Assembly (NCBI RefSeq): GCF_012726235.1
Contig: NZ_JAASAH010000020.1
Coordinates: 1 to 64,000 of the forward strand
DNA from: Streptomyces sp. HNM0574
GTDB lineage: Bacteria > Actinomycetota > Actinomycetes > Streptomycetales > Streptomycetaceae
Length of the DNA stretch: 64,000 nucleotides
Direction: 5' to 3'
In this document: positions 1-7,727 of the stretch, piece after piece
Numbering within the stretch: position 1 is the stretch's first letter
Layout of the letters: each line of letters begins with the position of its first letter
Translations under genes and position numbers: made by a program
Notes under the pieces: model-generated
What the model was told of the DNA's origin: nothing
Databases searched by the model: none
Seen by the model: only the letters and a program-made list of their open reading frames with translations

Positions 1-2976
1 CGAAGTGCCAGTACGGGGCGGCGTCACGCCCGAGGTTCCGGTACGGGGCGGCGTCACGCCCGAGGCTCCGGGGTGCGTTGGCCTCGCGGGCGAAGTGCCA
101 GTACGGGGCGGCGTCGCAGGCGGGGTTCCGGGGGGAGTTGGCGTCGGTGAGGTGGTGGAAGTCGTTGTGGCCGCTCGCTGCACGGGGTGCGGGGTGGGCG
201 GGAATGAGGCGGGAGGGAGTATCGGGGCGGTTGGGGTCGGGGTTGTGTGAGTCGGCGGGAGGGAAGTGGCCGGCGCTTCGGGGTGGGTTGGCGTCGGAGC
301 CGTGGTTCCGGGGGGAGTTGGGGTCGGCAGGGTGGTGGGGGTCGTTGCTGCTGCCCGCTGTACGGGATGTGTGGTGGACGGGCGGGGGACGGTGGGAGGG
401 GCTGCCAGGGCTGTGTGGGCGGGTGGGAGGGAAGTGGCCGGCCCTTCCGGGCGCGGTGCGGGGGTGGGCGGGGTTCGGGTGGGTGTGCGCTGGGCGGGGG
501 CGTGGTGGAGTGCGGACGGGTGGGCCGGTGACGGGCCTCGCGGTGTGCCTGTCGGTGTTGTGGGTGAACTGGTCGGTGTGGCAGGCGAATTGGGTCGGTG
601 AGGTTGGGTGGCGCCGGGGCTGGTGTGCGGGGCTCCGGTCGGGCGCGCTCCGGTCGGCGAGGTGCCGGACGGATCGGGGTCGTGGCGCGGCGGGGTGCGG
701 GGTGGGGCGGGCCGGCGTCGGGCGGTTGACGGGGCGGGGCGGCCGGTGTCCGGGACCCGGCGCATCTGTACGGCGGGGGGCGGCTGTTGCGTCGCCGGTC
801 CTGCGGCCGGATACGGGATCGCGGGAGTCAGGGCACGTGCGGAGGCGAGCGGGCGTACCGGTATGGGTACGGGGGTGCTCGCCTCCCGCTCGCCGGGTGC
901 TTCCGTCTTGCGTCCCGAACTCGGTGTCTCTGTCCGGGAGTTCGGACCGGGAGACGGCTGCTGGGTCTCGGCCAGGGCGTGCCGCTGCACGGCGGAGGGC
1001 TCGGGGGAGGAACCGGCGGCGCTCGCCTGACCATCCGGGCGCGGTGGCTCGGCGGCGCGGGTGCGCTGGGCCGGAGCCGGTCCGCTCTGCGCCGTGCTCC
1101 GGGCCGGGGCGGGCCGGGGCGCGGCCGCCGAACGGTCTTCGGGCGTGAACTCCCCTCCCCTGTCGGGCACTCCCCGGCCAAGGAGCGGTGTGGCGTCCGC
1201 CGGTGGCGTGGCGAGTGGCGCGCCGAGCAGCGGTCGCGTACGGGGAGCCGGCTCCGGCCGCTTCGGCGGGTGGCCGTCCGAGGCTGTCGGAGGGCCGAGG
1301 CCCGTCGGTGCGGGTTTCGGGCCCGCGCTTCGGGTCTCGGTGGGCCGGGGCCGCGGGCGGGCGCTTCTCTGGACGGGTGCCGTTCGCGGGCCCGTTGCCG
1401 GGGCCGGGGCTTCTCCGGGGTGCGTGACAGGAGTGGCCGCCGAAGCAGTCGCCGCGTCGTCCGCCGTCCGTCCCGGCCGGCCTGCCGCCGACTCCGGGAC
1501 TCCCCCGGACCTCGGCGGTGTGACCGGCCGCTCCCTCCCGGCGGTGGGCTTCTCGGGCGGGAGTGCTTCCGCCTCCGTATCCGATCGTCCCGCCGTGTCC
1601 GAACTCGGCGCCTCACCAGGGGTGTTGGTCCGGTCCGCCGAAGTGACAGCCGGCAGGGTCCGCCGCTGCACCGCAGGCGCGCGCCGCGAGGCGATCAACG
1701 ACGTACCCACCGGACGCCGCACCGCGCGAGACACCCCACGGCCGGAAGTCCCTTCTCCTCCACCGCCGCCGGATCGCCGCGAGCCCGACTCCACCCGACC
1801 GGCACCCGCCGACCGGCTCACCGCCCGCGCGACAGGCAACGCAGAAGGCGCATCCGGGGTTCCGCCAGGCAGCGCAGACTGCGCAGGCACGGCAGACGTC
1901 CCAGACCCGGAAGCCGTCGGAGACGTCCCAGGCACCGACGGCTTCGGTGACGCCCCAGGCACCCCGAGCGCCTCAGCCACCACCGGCCCGGGAGACGCCA
2001 CAGGCATCCCAGGCGTCTCGGCCGCCGGAGACTTCCCGGACACCGCCGACCCCGGAGACACCACAGGCGTCCCCGTCGCCTCAGCCACCGGAGACTTCCC
2101 GGACGCCGCCGACCCCGGAGACGCCGCAGGCATCCCAGGCGCCCCATCCACCGGAGACTTCCCGGACGCCGCCGGCCTGGGAGAAACCGCAGCCGCCGGA
2201 GACGTCCCAGGTACCGGAGGAGTCGCAGGCCCCGGAGCCGCACCAGGCGTCTCGGACGTCGTATACCCGGACCTCGGCACAGCGCCACCGTCACGCCCCA
2301 CGTCACCGCCGCCCGACGGCACCGGACGCACCTCAACCCCGCGTCGGGGCAGGACAGTTGGCACCGGAGCCCGTACCGAGCGCTGCACCCGGGACCGGCC
2401 CCCGGCAGCTCCACCCGGTGCGCTCCCCTGCCCGTCCGGCGTATCCGACGCGACCGGAAGGGAAGGGGGCGGGCCCTCAAGTCCCGTGGCGGGGCTTCCG
2501 GGTACGGTCAGCAGGCCCGAGACCAGGCCGCCCGGGGCGCTGTCCAGTACGGCGTGGGAGAGGGCTCCGCCGAAGGCCGGGTTCTGGCGGGTGGACAGAC
2601 GGTCCCCGAAACCGGCGTCCGCGACCGGCCCCGCCGTCGCCGCGCTCACCCGCTGCACCGGCGGCAGCGCGTTCCACGCCCCACCACTCGCCCCGGACAC
2701 CCCCGGAGCCCCCGAACCACCAGGCACCCCCGGGACATCCGAAGCGCCCGAGGCGTCCGACGAACCCGCAGCCGCCAAAGCACCCGAGGCGCCCGAGCCA
2801 CCTAAGTCACCCAAGAACCCCGAGGCCGTCGAGGCCCCCGAGTCACCCGAGAACCCTGAGCCACCCAAGTCACCCGAGACGTCCGACGACCCCGAAGCCC
2901 CCAAGCCACCCGACGACCCAACGGCCCCCGATCCCCCCAGTCCACCCCCACGCCTGAACCACTCAAGAATCCCCAC
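1..2976 (-). CDS. Giant disordered CIS-locus protein with recurring VQR motifs (C-terminus beyond window)
   Basis: One minus-strand frame stays open from a GTG at 2976 to base 1, 992 codons, with no stop before the window edge. A GAGG sits 5 nt before the GTG, and the start lies 7 nt after the DUF6760 stop in the CIS operon. The first residues are VGILEWFRRG; the rest is Pro/Ser/Thr/Gly/Ala-rich with no recognisable fold. The tripeptide VQR or AQR recurs near residues 107, 197, 436, 535, 636, 663, 828, 872 and 932, with VQM near 736. In-frame tandem repeats include a 63-bp (21-residue) unit at 2025-2213, a 180-bp (60-residue) unit around 125-370 and a 30-bp (10-residue) unit at 11-65. The same VQR tag occurs in the two candidate cargo proteins of this window. 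I infer a CIS-associated, largely disordered protein, perhaps a tape-measure, scaffold or cargo-loading partner; its function is not known to me. Confidence 0.72.
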   Translation of the reverse strand, partial: MGILEWFRRGGGLGGSGAVGSSGGLGASGSSDVSGDLGGSGFSGDSGASTASGFLGDLGGSGASGALAAAGSSDASGASDVPGVPGGSGAPGVSGASGGAWNALPPVQRVSAATAGPVADAGFGDRLSTRQNPAFGGALSHAVLDSAPGGLVSGLLTVPGSPATGLEGPPPSLPVASDTPDGQGSAPGGAAGGRSRVQRSVRAPVPTVLPRRGVEVRPVPSGGGDVGRDGGAVPRSGYTTSETPGAAPGPATPPVPGTSPAAAVSPRPAASGKSPVDGAPGMPAASPGSAASGKSPVAEATGTPVVSPGSAVSGKSPAAETPGMPVASPGPVVAEALGVPGASPKPSVPGTSPTASGSGTSAVPAQSALPGGTPDAPSALPVARAVSRSAGAGRVESGSRRSGGGGGEGTSGRGVSRAVRRPVGTSLIASRRAPAVQRRTLPAVTSADRTNTPGEAPSSDTAGRSDTEAEALPPEKPTAGRERPVTPPRSGGVPESAAGRPGRTADDAATASAATPVTHPGEAPAPATGPRTAPVQRSARPRPRPTETRSAGPKPAPTGLGPPTASDGHPPKRPEPAPRTRPLLGAPLATPPADATPLLGRGVPDRGGEFTPEDRSAAAPRPAPARSTAQSGPAPAQRTRAAEPPRPDGQASAAGSSPEPSAVQRHALAETQQPSPGPNSRTETPSSGRKTEAPGEREASTPVPIPVRPLASARALTPAIPYPAAGPATQQPPPAVQMRRVPDTGRPAPSTARRRPAPPRTPPRHDPDPSGTSPTGARPTGAPHTSPGATQPHRPNSPATPTSSPTTPTGTPRGPSPAHPSALHHAPAQRTPTRTPPTPAPRPEGPATSLPPAHTALAAPPTVPRPSTTHPVQRAAATTPTTLPTPTPPGTTAPTPTHPEAPATSLPPTHTTPTPTAPILPPASFPPTPHPVQRAATTTSTTSPTPTPPGTPPATPPRTGTSPARPTHPGASGVTPPRTGTSGVTPPRTGTS
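11..65 (-). repeat. 30-bp tandem repeat at the window edge
   Basis: A 25-bp stretch beginning gtacggggcg occurs at 11-35 and again at 41-65, a 30-bp period equal to 10 residues (TPPRTGTS core) of the long disordered protein. A partial third copy lies near 101-115. More copies may lie to the left of the window. Confidence 0.75.
2025..2213 (-). repeat. 63-bp tandem repeat, about three copies
   Basis: Copies begin at 2025, 2088 and 2151, each opening on the plus strand with ccggagactt. The period is exactly 63 bp, so the repeat preserves the minus-strand reading frame as a 21-residue unit containing a GKSPV-like core. The third copy is diverged at its end. Confidence 0.8.
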
Positions 2977-2983
2977 GTGCGCC

Positions 2984-3139
2984 TCACCCCTCCGAGGCGC
3001 GGGTGATGAGGGCCGCGATCTGGTGGGTGTACTCGCGGCGGTCGGGGTGTTCGAGGTCCAGGATGTCCTCCAGGCTCCAGTGGAAGTGGTAGGCGACGTA
3101 CGCGATCTCCGCGTGCAGCCGGTCGGTCGCGTACGTCAC
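2984..3139 (-). CDS. DUF6760 family small CIS protein
   Basis: This 51-residue protein starts at a GTG that overlaps the TGA of the upstream gene (GTGA), the usual sign of translational coupling. The sequence contains IAYVAYHFHW, then SLEDILDLEHPDRREY, which matches the short DUF6760 family found next to tube and tail-assembly genes in contractile injection systems. Its role in the particle is not established; its size and place suggest an assembly factor or small tube or baseplate adaptor. It lies between the tail-assembly-like gene and the long VQR protein on the same strand. Confidence 0.85.
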   Translation of the reverse strand: MTYATDRLHAEIAYVAYHFHWSLEDILDLEHPDRREYTHQIAALITRASEG

Positions 3140-3591
3140 GATTCCCCCAGGCGGCTCCCGCCGAGTTCGACCTCGAACGGCTGCTCGCAGTGCGGGCAGG
3201 AGACGCCGGCGCGGGTGTGGCCCTCGGCGTTGATCTGCCGGTAGAAGTCCTGGAGGAACGCCAGGTCGGAGGCGAAGAGCTGTTCCACGACGCCGTCGTG
3301 CACCGAGGGCAGCGTGCCGAGCCGGGTGATCACGCGGCCGAGCAGCACCACGGACAGGAACGCCGGGTTCTCCTGCACCCGGACGTCCCGCAGCGGCACC
3401 AGTTCGTCCCTGGCGGTCGCGAGCCGCATCACGCCCTCCCGGTGCACGGTGCCCGACTCGTCGACGTACCCGCGCGGCAGCTCGAACGGGAACTCGGTGC
3501 GGAGCCGCTGCGGTTCGGGGGCCGGGGCGGGCGGGGTCTCCGGGTCCTGACCGGCCTCTCCCGGGGGCGGCTTGAGGGCGGAACGGCGCAT
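3136..3591 (-). CDS. CIS tail-assembly-like protein with CxxC motif
   Basis: The 151-residue protein starts at the ATG of a TAATG junction with the tube gene, so the two are coupled. The first 30 residues are Pro/Glu-rich. The rest is compact: an FELPRGYVD segment, a central ENPAFLSVVLLGRVI helix region and a C-terminal CPHCEQPF that could bind a metal. The order tube, this gene, DUF6760 is standard in CIS loci. By position and size it resembles tail-assembly chaperones of Mu/P2-type phages (gp41/E-type), but I assign that only by context. An alternative is a baseplate or tube-cap component. Confidence 0.7.
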   Translation of the reverse strand: MRRSALKPPPGEAGQDPETPPAPAPEPQRLRTEFPFELPRGYVDESGTVHREGVMRLATARDELVPLRDVRVQENPAFLSVVLLGRVITRLGTLPSVHDGVVEQLFASDLAFLQDFYRQINAEGHTRAGVSCPHCEQPFEVELGGSRLGES

Positions 3592-4034
3592 TACTCGATG
3601 ACCAGTTCTTCGAAGGTGATGGTCACGGTCTCGGTGAGCGCGGCCGCCTCGCCGGCCTTCACGGTGCTGGTGTCGATCTTGCTGCACCAGGCGTTGCGCA
3701 GGTTGTAGCGCTTCACGGGGTTGTCCTGGAAGTCGAGCATCATGATGGTGGCGTTCTTGCGGGCCGAGTCCATCTGGCCGTTGACGGACTCGTTGATCCA
3801 CTCGTTGAAGGAAGCGGACTGCGTCATACCGCGCACGACGGTGCAGGTGCCGGCCTTCTTCACGCCGGGCAGCTTCTTGACCATCGCCTTGCCCTGCGCG
3901 GAGACCTGGTTGTACTCGATGACGTCCTGCTCGATGCTCAGGCCGTTGACCTCCGCGAGGTACTCGACCATGACGCCGTCGATCTGCAGGCCGAAGTTGT
4001 GTGAGGTGAGCGCGTCACCCGGCTGGAGACTCAT
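3591..4034 (-). CDS. cis1: CIS inner tube protein
   Basis: The 147-residue product begins MSLQPGDALTSHNFGLQIDG and has the T4 gp19/Hcp-like tube pattern: an N-terminal beta region (HNFGLQIDGVMVEYL), a central VRGMTQSASFNEWI segment and a C-terminal SKIDTSTVKAGEAAAL/TVTITFEELVIE strand pair. Tube subunits stack as hexameric rings inside the sheath and are driven out on contraction. I chose the start at 4034 over an upstream in-frame ATG at 4094 because homologous tubes begin at this point. It lies 81 bp downstream of the sheath gene and is coupled (TAATG) to the tail-assembly-like gene. Confidence 0.9.
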   Translation of the reverse strand: MSLQPGDALTSHNFGLQIDGVMVEYLAEVNGLSIEQDVIEYNQVSAQGKAMVKKLPGVKKAGTCTVVRGMTQSASFNEWINESVNGQMDSARKNATIMMLDFQDNPVKRYNLRNAWCSKIDTSTVKAGEAAALTETVTITFEELVIE

Positions 4035-4115
4035 GTCTGGTGCGTCCCTGTCCTTGTCGGTCCGATCGAGGTTCCGGAGCGCGGACGGCCTCAACTGCCG
4101 CCGCTACCGGGGTGG

Positions 4116-5690
4116 TTACTCCTCCAGCTCCCCGCTGCCGCTGGAGAACTGGGCCAGCCGGAAGATCACGAACTCGGCGGGCTTGACCGGCGCGATGCCG
4201 ATCTCGCAGATGACGCGGCCGAGGTCGACCGACTCCTGCGGGTTGGTCTCCTGGTCGCACTTGACGTAGAAGGCTTCCTCAGGGCGCGCACCGAACAGGG
4301 CCCCGCCGCGCCACTCGTTGACCAGGAACGCCGACACGTTCCGGCGGATACGGGCCCACAGCGCGTGGTCGTTCGGCTCGAACACCACCCACTGGGTGCC
4401 GATGAGGATCGACTCCTCCAGGTAGTTGAAGTAGCGGCGGATGTTCAGGTACCGCCAGGCCGGGTCGGACGAGACCGTACGGGCGCCCCAGACGCGGATG
4501 CCGCGGCCGGGGAAGGCGCGGACGCAGTTGATGCCGAGCGGGTTGAGCAGGTCCTGCTCGCCGCGGGTGATCTGGAGCTCCAGGTCGACGGCGCCGCGCA
4601 CGACCTCGTTCGCGGGGGCCTTGTGCACGCCGCGCTCGGAGTCGTTGCGGGCCCAGATCCCGGAGATGTGACCGCTGGGCGGGACCATGCGGGGCTGGCC
4701 GGTGGCCGGGTCGAAGACCTTGAGCCACGGGTAGTACAGGGCCGCGTACTTGGAGTCGTAGCCCGCGGTGTCCTGCCGCCACTGGCGGACCTGGCGCGCG
4801 TTCAGTCCGGGCGGCGGGTCGATGACGGCGACCCGGTCGCCCATCAGCTCGCAGTGCGCGATCAGTCCCAACTGCACGGCCTTCAGGGCGTCGTGGTCGA
4901 TCGCGCCGCGCTGGTAGGCGGCCATCAGGTCGGGCACGGCCACCATGGAGATCTCGTCGACGGCCTCGAGGCCGCCGAAGCCGGTGCGGTCGGCGGAGTC
5001 CCCGAGGTACTCGGCGGGCCCCGGCTGCGCGGCGGGCTCCGCGGGTACGGCCGGGGCCGGCGCCGCTGCGGGCGGGCTGAGCGTCACGGTCTGGTTGTCG
5101 GGCCTGGCCAGTTGCCCCGCGGCGGCCGCCTCCTGCACGGTGATGAGCTTGGAGCGCTCCTTGACCTGGGTGACGACGTAGCTGCGGCTGCTCTTCTTCG
5201 CGCTGACGCTGAACGTCTCCACGGCCTTGTCGCCGTCCTTGACGATCAGCTTGAAGCGCTCGGCCGGCCCCTCGCCGTCGGCGTCGGCGACCTCCACCGT
5301 CAGCGCTCCCGGCGCCACGGCCCGCACCTGGAAGGTGCCCAGCTCCGCCGGTTCGCCGGGCGGGAGTTCGGCCGGCGCGGCGGTGCCGTCGGCGCTCCGG
5401 CCCGCATCGGCCTCGGGGCCGCCGGGTGTTCCGCCGACGCGGACGACATACGCGGCCGTGCCGCCGTTGTTGAAGAAGCCGTAGACGCTGTGAGCGAGGT
5501 AGTACCCGTCGGTGAAGTCCCCGAAGGCCGCCACGTACTGCGTCCAGTTGGTGACCAGGGTCGGCTCGTTCAGCGGCCCGTCGGGTGCGAGACCGACGAA
5601 GGCCGCCACCGAGGTCCCCACCCCCTCGATGGGGCGCGACCCGCTGGCCACCTCCTCGACGTAGACGCCGGGCGACAGGTAGGACGGCAT
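4116..5690 (-). CDS. cis2: CIS contractile sheath protein
   Basis: The 524-residue protein opens MPSYLSPGVYVEEVASGSRP, the classic phage-tail-sheath start, and ends with the conserved C-terminal domain (VSAFLVNEWRGGALFGARPEEAFYVKCD; then EIGIAPVKPAEFVIFRLAQF). Sheath subunits polymerise around the tube and contract to propel it. Between about residues 95 and 280 there is a variable, Ala/Pro/Gly-rich insertion, probably a surface domain. The ATG at 5690 gives the conserved start; in-frame codons upstream do not fit the family. It is the first structural gene of the minus-strand operon running left, with a hairpin about 85 bp upstream that separates it from the DUF4157 gene. Confidence 0.93.
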   Translation of the reverse strand: MPSYLSPGVYVEEVASGSRPIEGVGTSVAAFVGLAPDGPLNEPTLVTNWTQYVAAFGDFTDGYYLAHSVYGFFNNGGTAAYVVRVGGTPGGPEADAGRSADGTAAPAELPPGEPAELGTFQVRAVAPGALTVEVADADGEGPAERFKLIVKDGDKAVETFSVSAKKSSRSYVVTQVKERSKLITVQEAAAAGQLARPDNQTVTLSPPAAAPAPAVPAEPAAQPGPAEYLGDSADRTGFGGLEAVDEISMVAVPDLMAAYQRGAIDHDALKAVQLGLIAHCELMGDRVAVIDPPPGLNARQVRQWRQDTAGYDSKYAALYYPWLKVFDPATGQPRMVPPSGHISGIWARNDSERGVHKAPANEVVRGAVDLELQITRGEQDLLNPLGINCVRAFPGRGIRVWGARTVSSDPAWRYLNIRRYFNYLEESILIGTQWVVFEPNDHALWARIRRNVSAFLVNEWRGGALFGARPEEAFYVKCDQETNPQESVDLGRVICEIGIAPVKPAEFVIFRLAQFSSGSGELEE

Positions 5691-5772
5691 GCTCCACTCT
5701 CCTCCGGTACTCGATCGGGCCCCGCCCACCCTGCGTCCCCCGGGCCCCCCGGGGTACGGCCTCCGGGACCAG

Positions 5773-5800
5773 CCCCGGGGCAAGGTCCTTGCCCTCGGGG
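5773..5800 (-). terminator. Hairpin after the DUF4157 gene
   Basis: The arms ccccggggcaagg and ccttgccctcgggg pair over 12-13 bp with one bulge and a very tight turn. The hairpin lies 30 bp past the DUF4157 stop and 83 bp before the sheath start, so it probably ends the cargo transcript ahead of the structural operon. Confidence 0.6.
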
Positions 5801-5829
5801 GCAGTTGGGGGTGAAGGGTCAGGGGCAGG

Positions 5830-7524
5830 TCACGTGAGCCCGGCCTCGCTGAGCGCTTGGCGGCCGTCCGGATAGGTCGTCTCGATGTACGCCCGGACAT
5901 CGGCGTCCGGGACGGTGAACTGCTTGTACGCAGCGCAGTCCTGGAGCCAGCTGATTCCGGGCTGAACACTCAGGCTCTTGTACGTGCCCTTTCCGTCGGT
6001 GCCCTGGAAGCCGTACTTCTTGCTGTCGCCGGTGAGCCACTGGATGATCGAAGCGACGTCCTTGGGCTGCGGTTTGAATGCATCGGTCGCCCCCTTCTCG
6101 AATGCGTCCTTGAGCTCGGCGGCCACCGTGGATTCCTCGGACGTACCGGAGAGGGTGCCCCTTTTGTAGAGCGCAAGGCAGTGGCCCATGTACTGCCTGC
6201 GAGTATTCTGATTCGCGCCTCCGGTGACGCCGTCGGCCGCCTTTCGGGCATGGTCGAGAAGAGAGGGGGAGGCACCCGCGATGTCCTTGCGCATGCGGTC
6301 CATCGTCAGCTCGAAGGACGCCCGCTCCAGCCAGTAGTCGGCGAAGACCATGGGATCGTCCGCGATGGCGGGTCTGCCCGCCTTCTCCCATTTATCCGTA
6401 TGCGACGTGACCGTTTCCAGGCTCACCGCCGGATAGGTGATCTCGGCGACGTACGGCTTGTTCGCCCACCCGGGACCGTCCTTCCCGGTGATGTGCCCCT
6501 TGGAGTTTTCGGACGTGATGTCGTACCAGCCGACGGCTTTCTTGCCGTGTGAGAGCACGACATCGGGGCGGGTGTTGCCGTCGGTGGCCTGCAGGAGCAC
6601 CGAGAACGTGTGGCCGGACGCCGACCCTGCCCATTCTTTCCCCAGCTTGAGGAACACCTTGGTCCCCAGGGATTCGATGGCGTAACCGACCCGGCTGGGC
6701 AGCATGCCGGCCATGTCCTGCGGCGTCACCCGTCCCTCCTCATACGCCTGCCACTCCTGCGCCCACAGCTTCGTGTGCCCGTCCGTTTCCGAGACCTTGG
6801 GGTCGGTCGGATTCTGGGTTGCCTGTAGCCAGGCAAGCCGGACGGCGGCATCGAGCTTCTTTGCGAAGGCCGCCAGGTCCTCCATGACCTTTTCGTCGGC
6901 CCCCTTGTCCGACGTGCTGTAGGCAACGACGGTCCGCTGCACGGCCTCCGGACTGCCCCCCGCCCGTACATCCCCGCCCTGCTCCGGCCCGACCGGCACC
7001 GGCCCGCTCAGGGCCCTCGTCGCGTTCGCCTCGGCCTCCCGTTCGAAGTGGTCCGACGGGTCGGAGAGGGACAGGCCCGAGCCGTTGTCCGTGCCGGCGA
7101 CGGGGCCGCGGCGCTGCTGGATGACGTGGGTGAGTTCGTGGGCGAGGGTGTGGCGGTCGGCGCCGCCCTCGCCGAGGACCACGTGGCTGCCCGACGTCCA
7201 GGCCCGCGCGCCGAGTTCGGCCGCCGAGCGGCGGGCCGTGCCGTCGGTGTGCAGGCGGACGTCGGAGAAGTCGGCCCCGAGCCTGGCCTCCATCTCGTTC
7301 CGGACCGGTTCGTCGAGCGGCTTCCCCGCCGAGCGGAGCACCTCGTGCGCCACCGACCGCTGGAGGGGAGGGCCGTCGTCGGCGAGCATCCTGGCCACCG
7401 CGGCGTTGCCGGCGCTCCGTTGCAGGGCGCGCAGTCTGTGCGCCGCCGGGGACGCGGTGTGCGGGCGTTCGGCGCGTCGTGGGGTCCGGGACGTCTGCTG
7501 TTCCGGCCGTTCCTGTGCGTGCAA
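5830..7524 (-). CDS. DUF4157 protein, candidate CIS cargo with nuclease-like C-terminus
   Basis: The 564-residue product uses a TTG start with GGAGG 5 nt upstream. Residues 31-57 carry the module LRALQRSAGN...AVARML followed by LQR. Residues 60-170 are the DUF4157 domain, with the zinc-type motif HELTH at 129-133 and a DHFEREAEANA helix near 158-168. VQR at 205-207 marks the domain edge. The C-terminal ~350 residues are unlike DUF4157. They contain RPDVVL at 329-334 and GWYDITS at 342-348, then KGHITGK, a D...D-x-T-S arrangement that suggests a restriction-endonuclease-like toxin fold (inference). The C-terminal half is visibly less GC-rich than the first half and its neighbours. Position beside the sheath gene supports an injected or lumen-loaded effector. 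Confidence 0.82.
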   Translation of the reverse strand: MHAQERPEQQTSRTPRRAERPHTASPAAHRLRALQRSAGNAAVARMLADDGPPLQRSVAHEVLRSAGKPLDEPVRNEMEARLGADFSDVRLHTDGTARRSAAELGARAWTSGSHVVLGEGGADRHTLAHELTHVIQQRRGPVAGTDNGSGLSLSDPSDHFEREAEANATRALSGPVPVGPEQGGDVRAGGSPEAVQRTVVAYSTSDKGADEKVMEDLAAFAKKLDAAVRLAWLQATQNPTDPKVSETDGHTKLWAQEWQAYEEGRVTPQDMAGMLPSRVGYAIESLGTKVFLKLGKEWAGSASGHTFSVLLQATDGNTRPDVVLSHGKKAVGWYDITSENSKGHITGKDGPGWANKPYVAEITYPAVSLETVTSHTDKWEKAGRPAIADDPMVFADYWLERASFELTMDRMRKDIAGASPSLLDHARKAADGVTGGANQNTRRQYMGHCLALYKRGTLSGTSEESTVAAELKDAFEKGATDAFKPQPKDVASIIQWLTGDSKKYGFQGTDGKGTYKSLSVQPGISWLQDCAAYKQFTVPDADVRAYIETTYPDGRQALSEAGLT

Positions 7525-7715
7525 GACCGCCTCCGTCCGTAGGGGTGCGACGGCGTCTTCCTACGGGAGGGGGCGGTCCCCGGGGAGAGTCCCGGGGGCA
7601 GATCCCGGGGCAGCGGTGCTTCCTCCGGCGCCCCTGCCCGCGAGGACAGCCGAGCCTGCGCCTTCGGGCAGGGGTCGCTACCCCTCAGCTTGCGACAGCG
7701 GGCGGGGTGGCTCCG

Positions 7716-7721
7716 TAGCGT
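7716..7721 (+). promoter_or_regulatory. Candidate -10 for a leaderless transcript
   Basis: TAGCGT ends 6 nt before the ATG at 7728, so transcription would begin at or next to the start codon, as in many actinobacterial leaderless mRNAs. No convincing Shine-Dalgarno precedes the ATG. A possible TTGCGA lies at 7690-7695, but its spacing is long. Confidence 0.35.
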
Positions 7722-7727
7722 CGCGGT

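Noticed and set aside
1061..3244. Plus-strand 727-codon collagen-like open frame antisense to the CIS long protein
   Set aside because: It overlaps the well-supported DUF6760 gene, has no ribosome site or family match, and its repeat look is the mirror of the in-frame minus-strand repeats.
4365..5837. 490-codon plus-strand frame antisense to the sheath gene
   Set aside because: The minus strand encodes an unmistakable sheath protein; the plus frame is Gly/Val/Arg-rich shadow.
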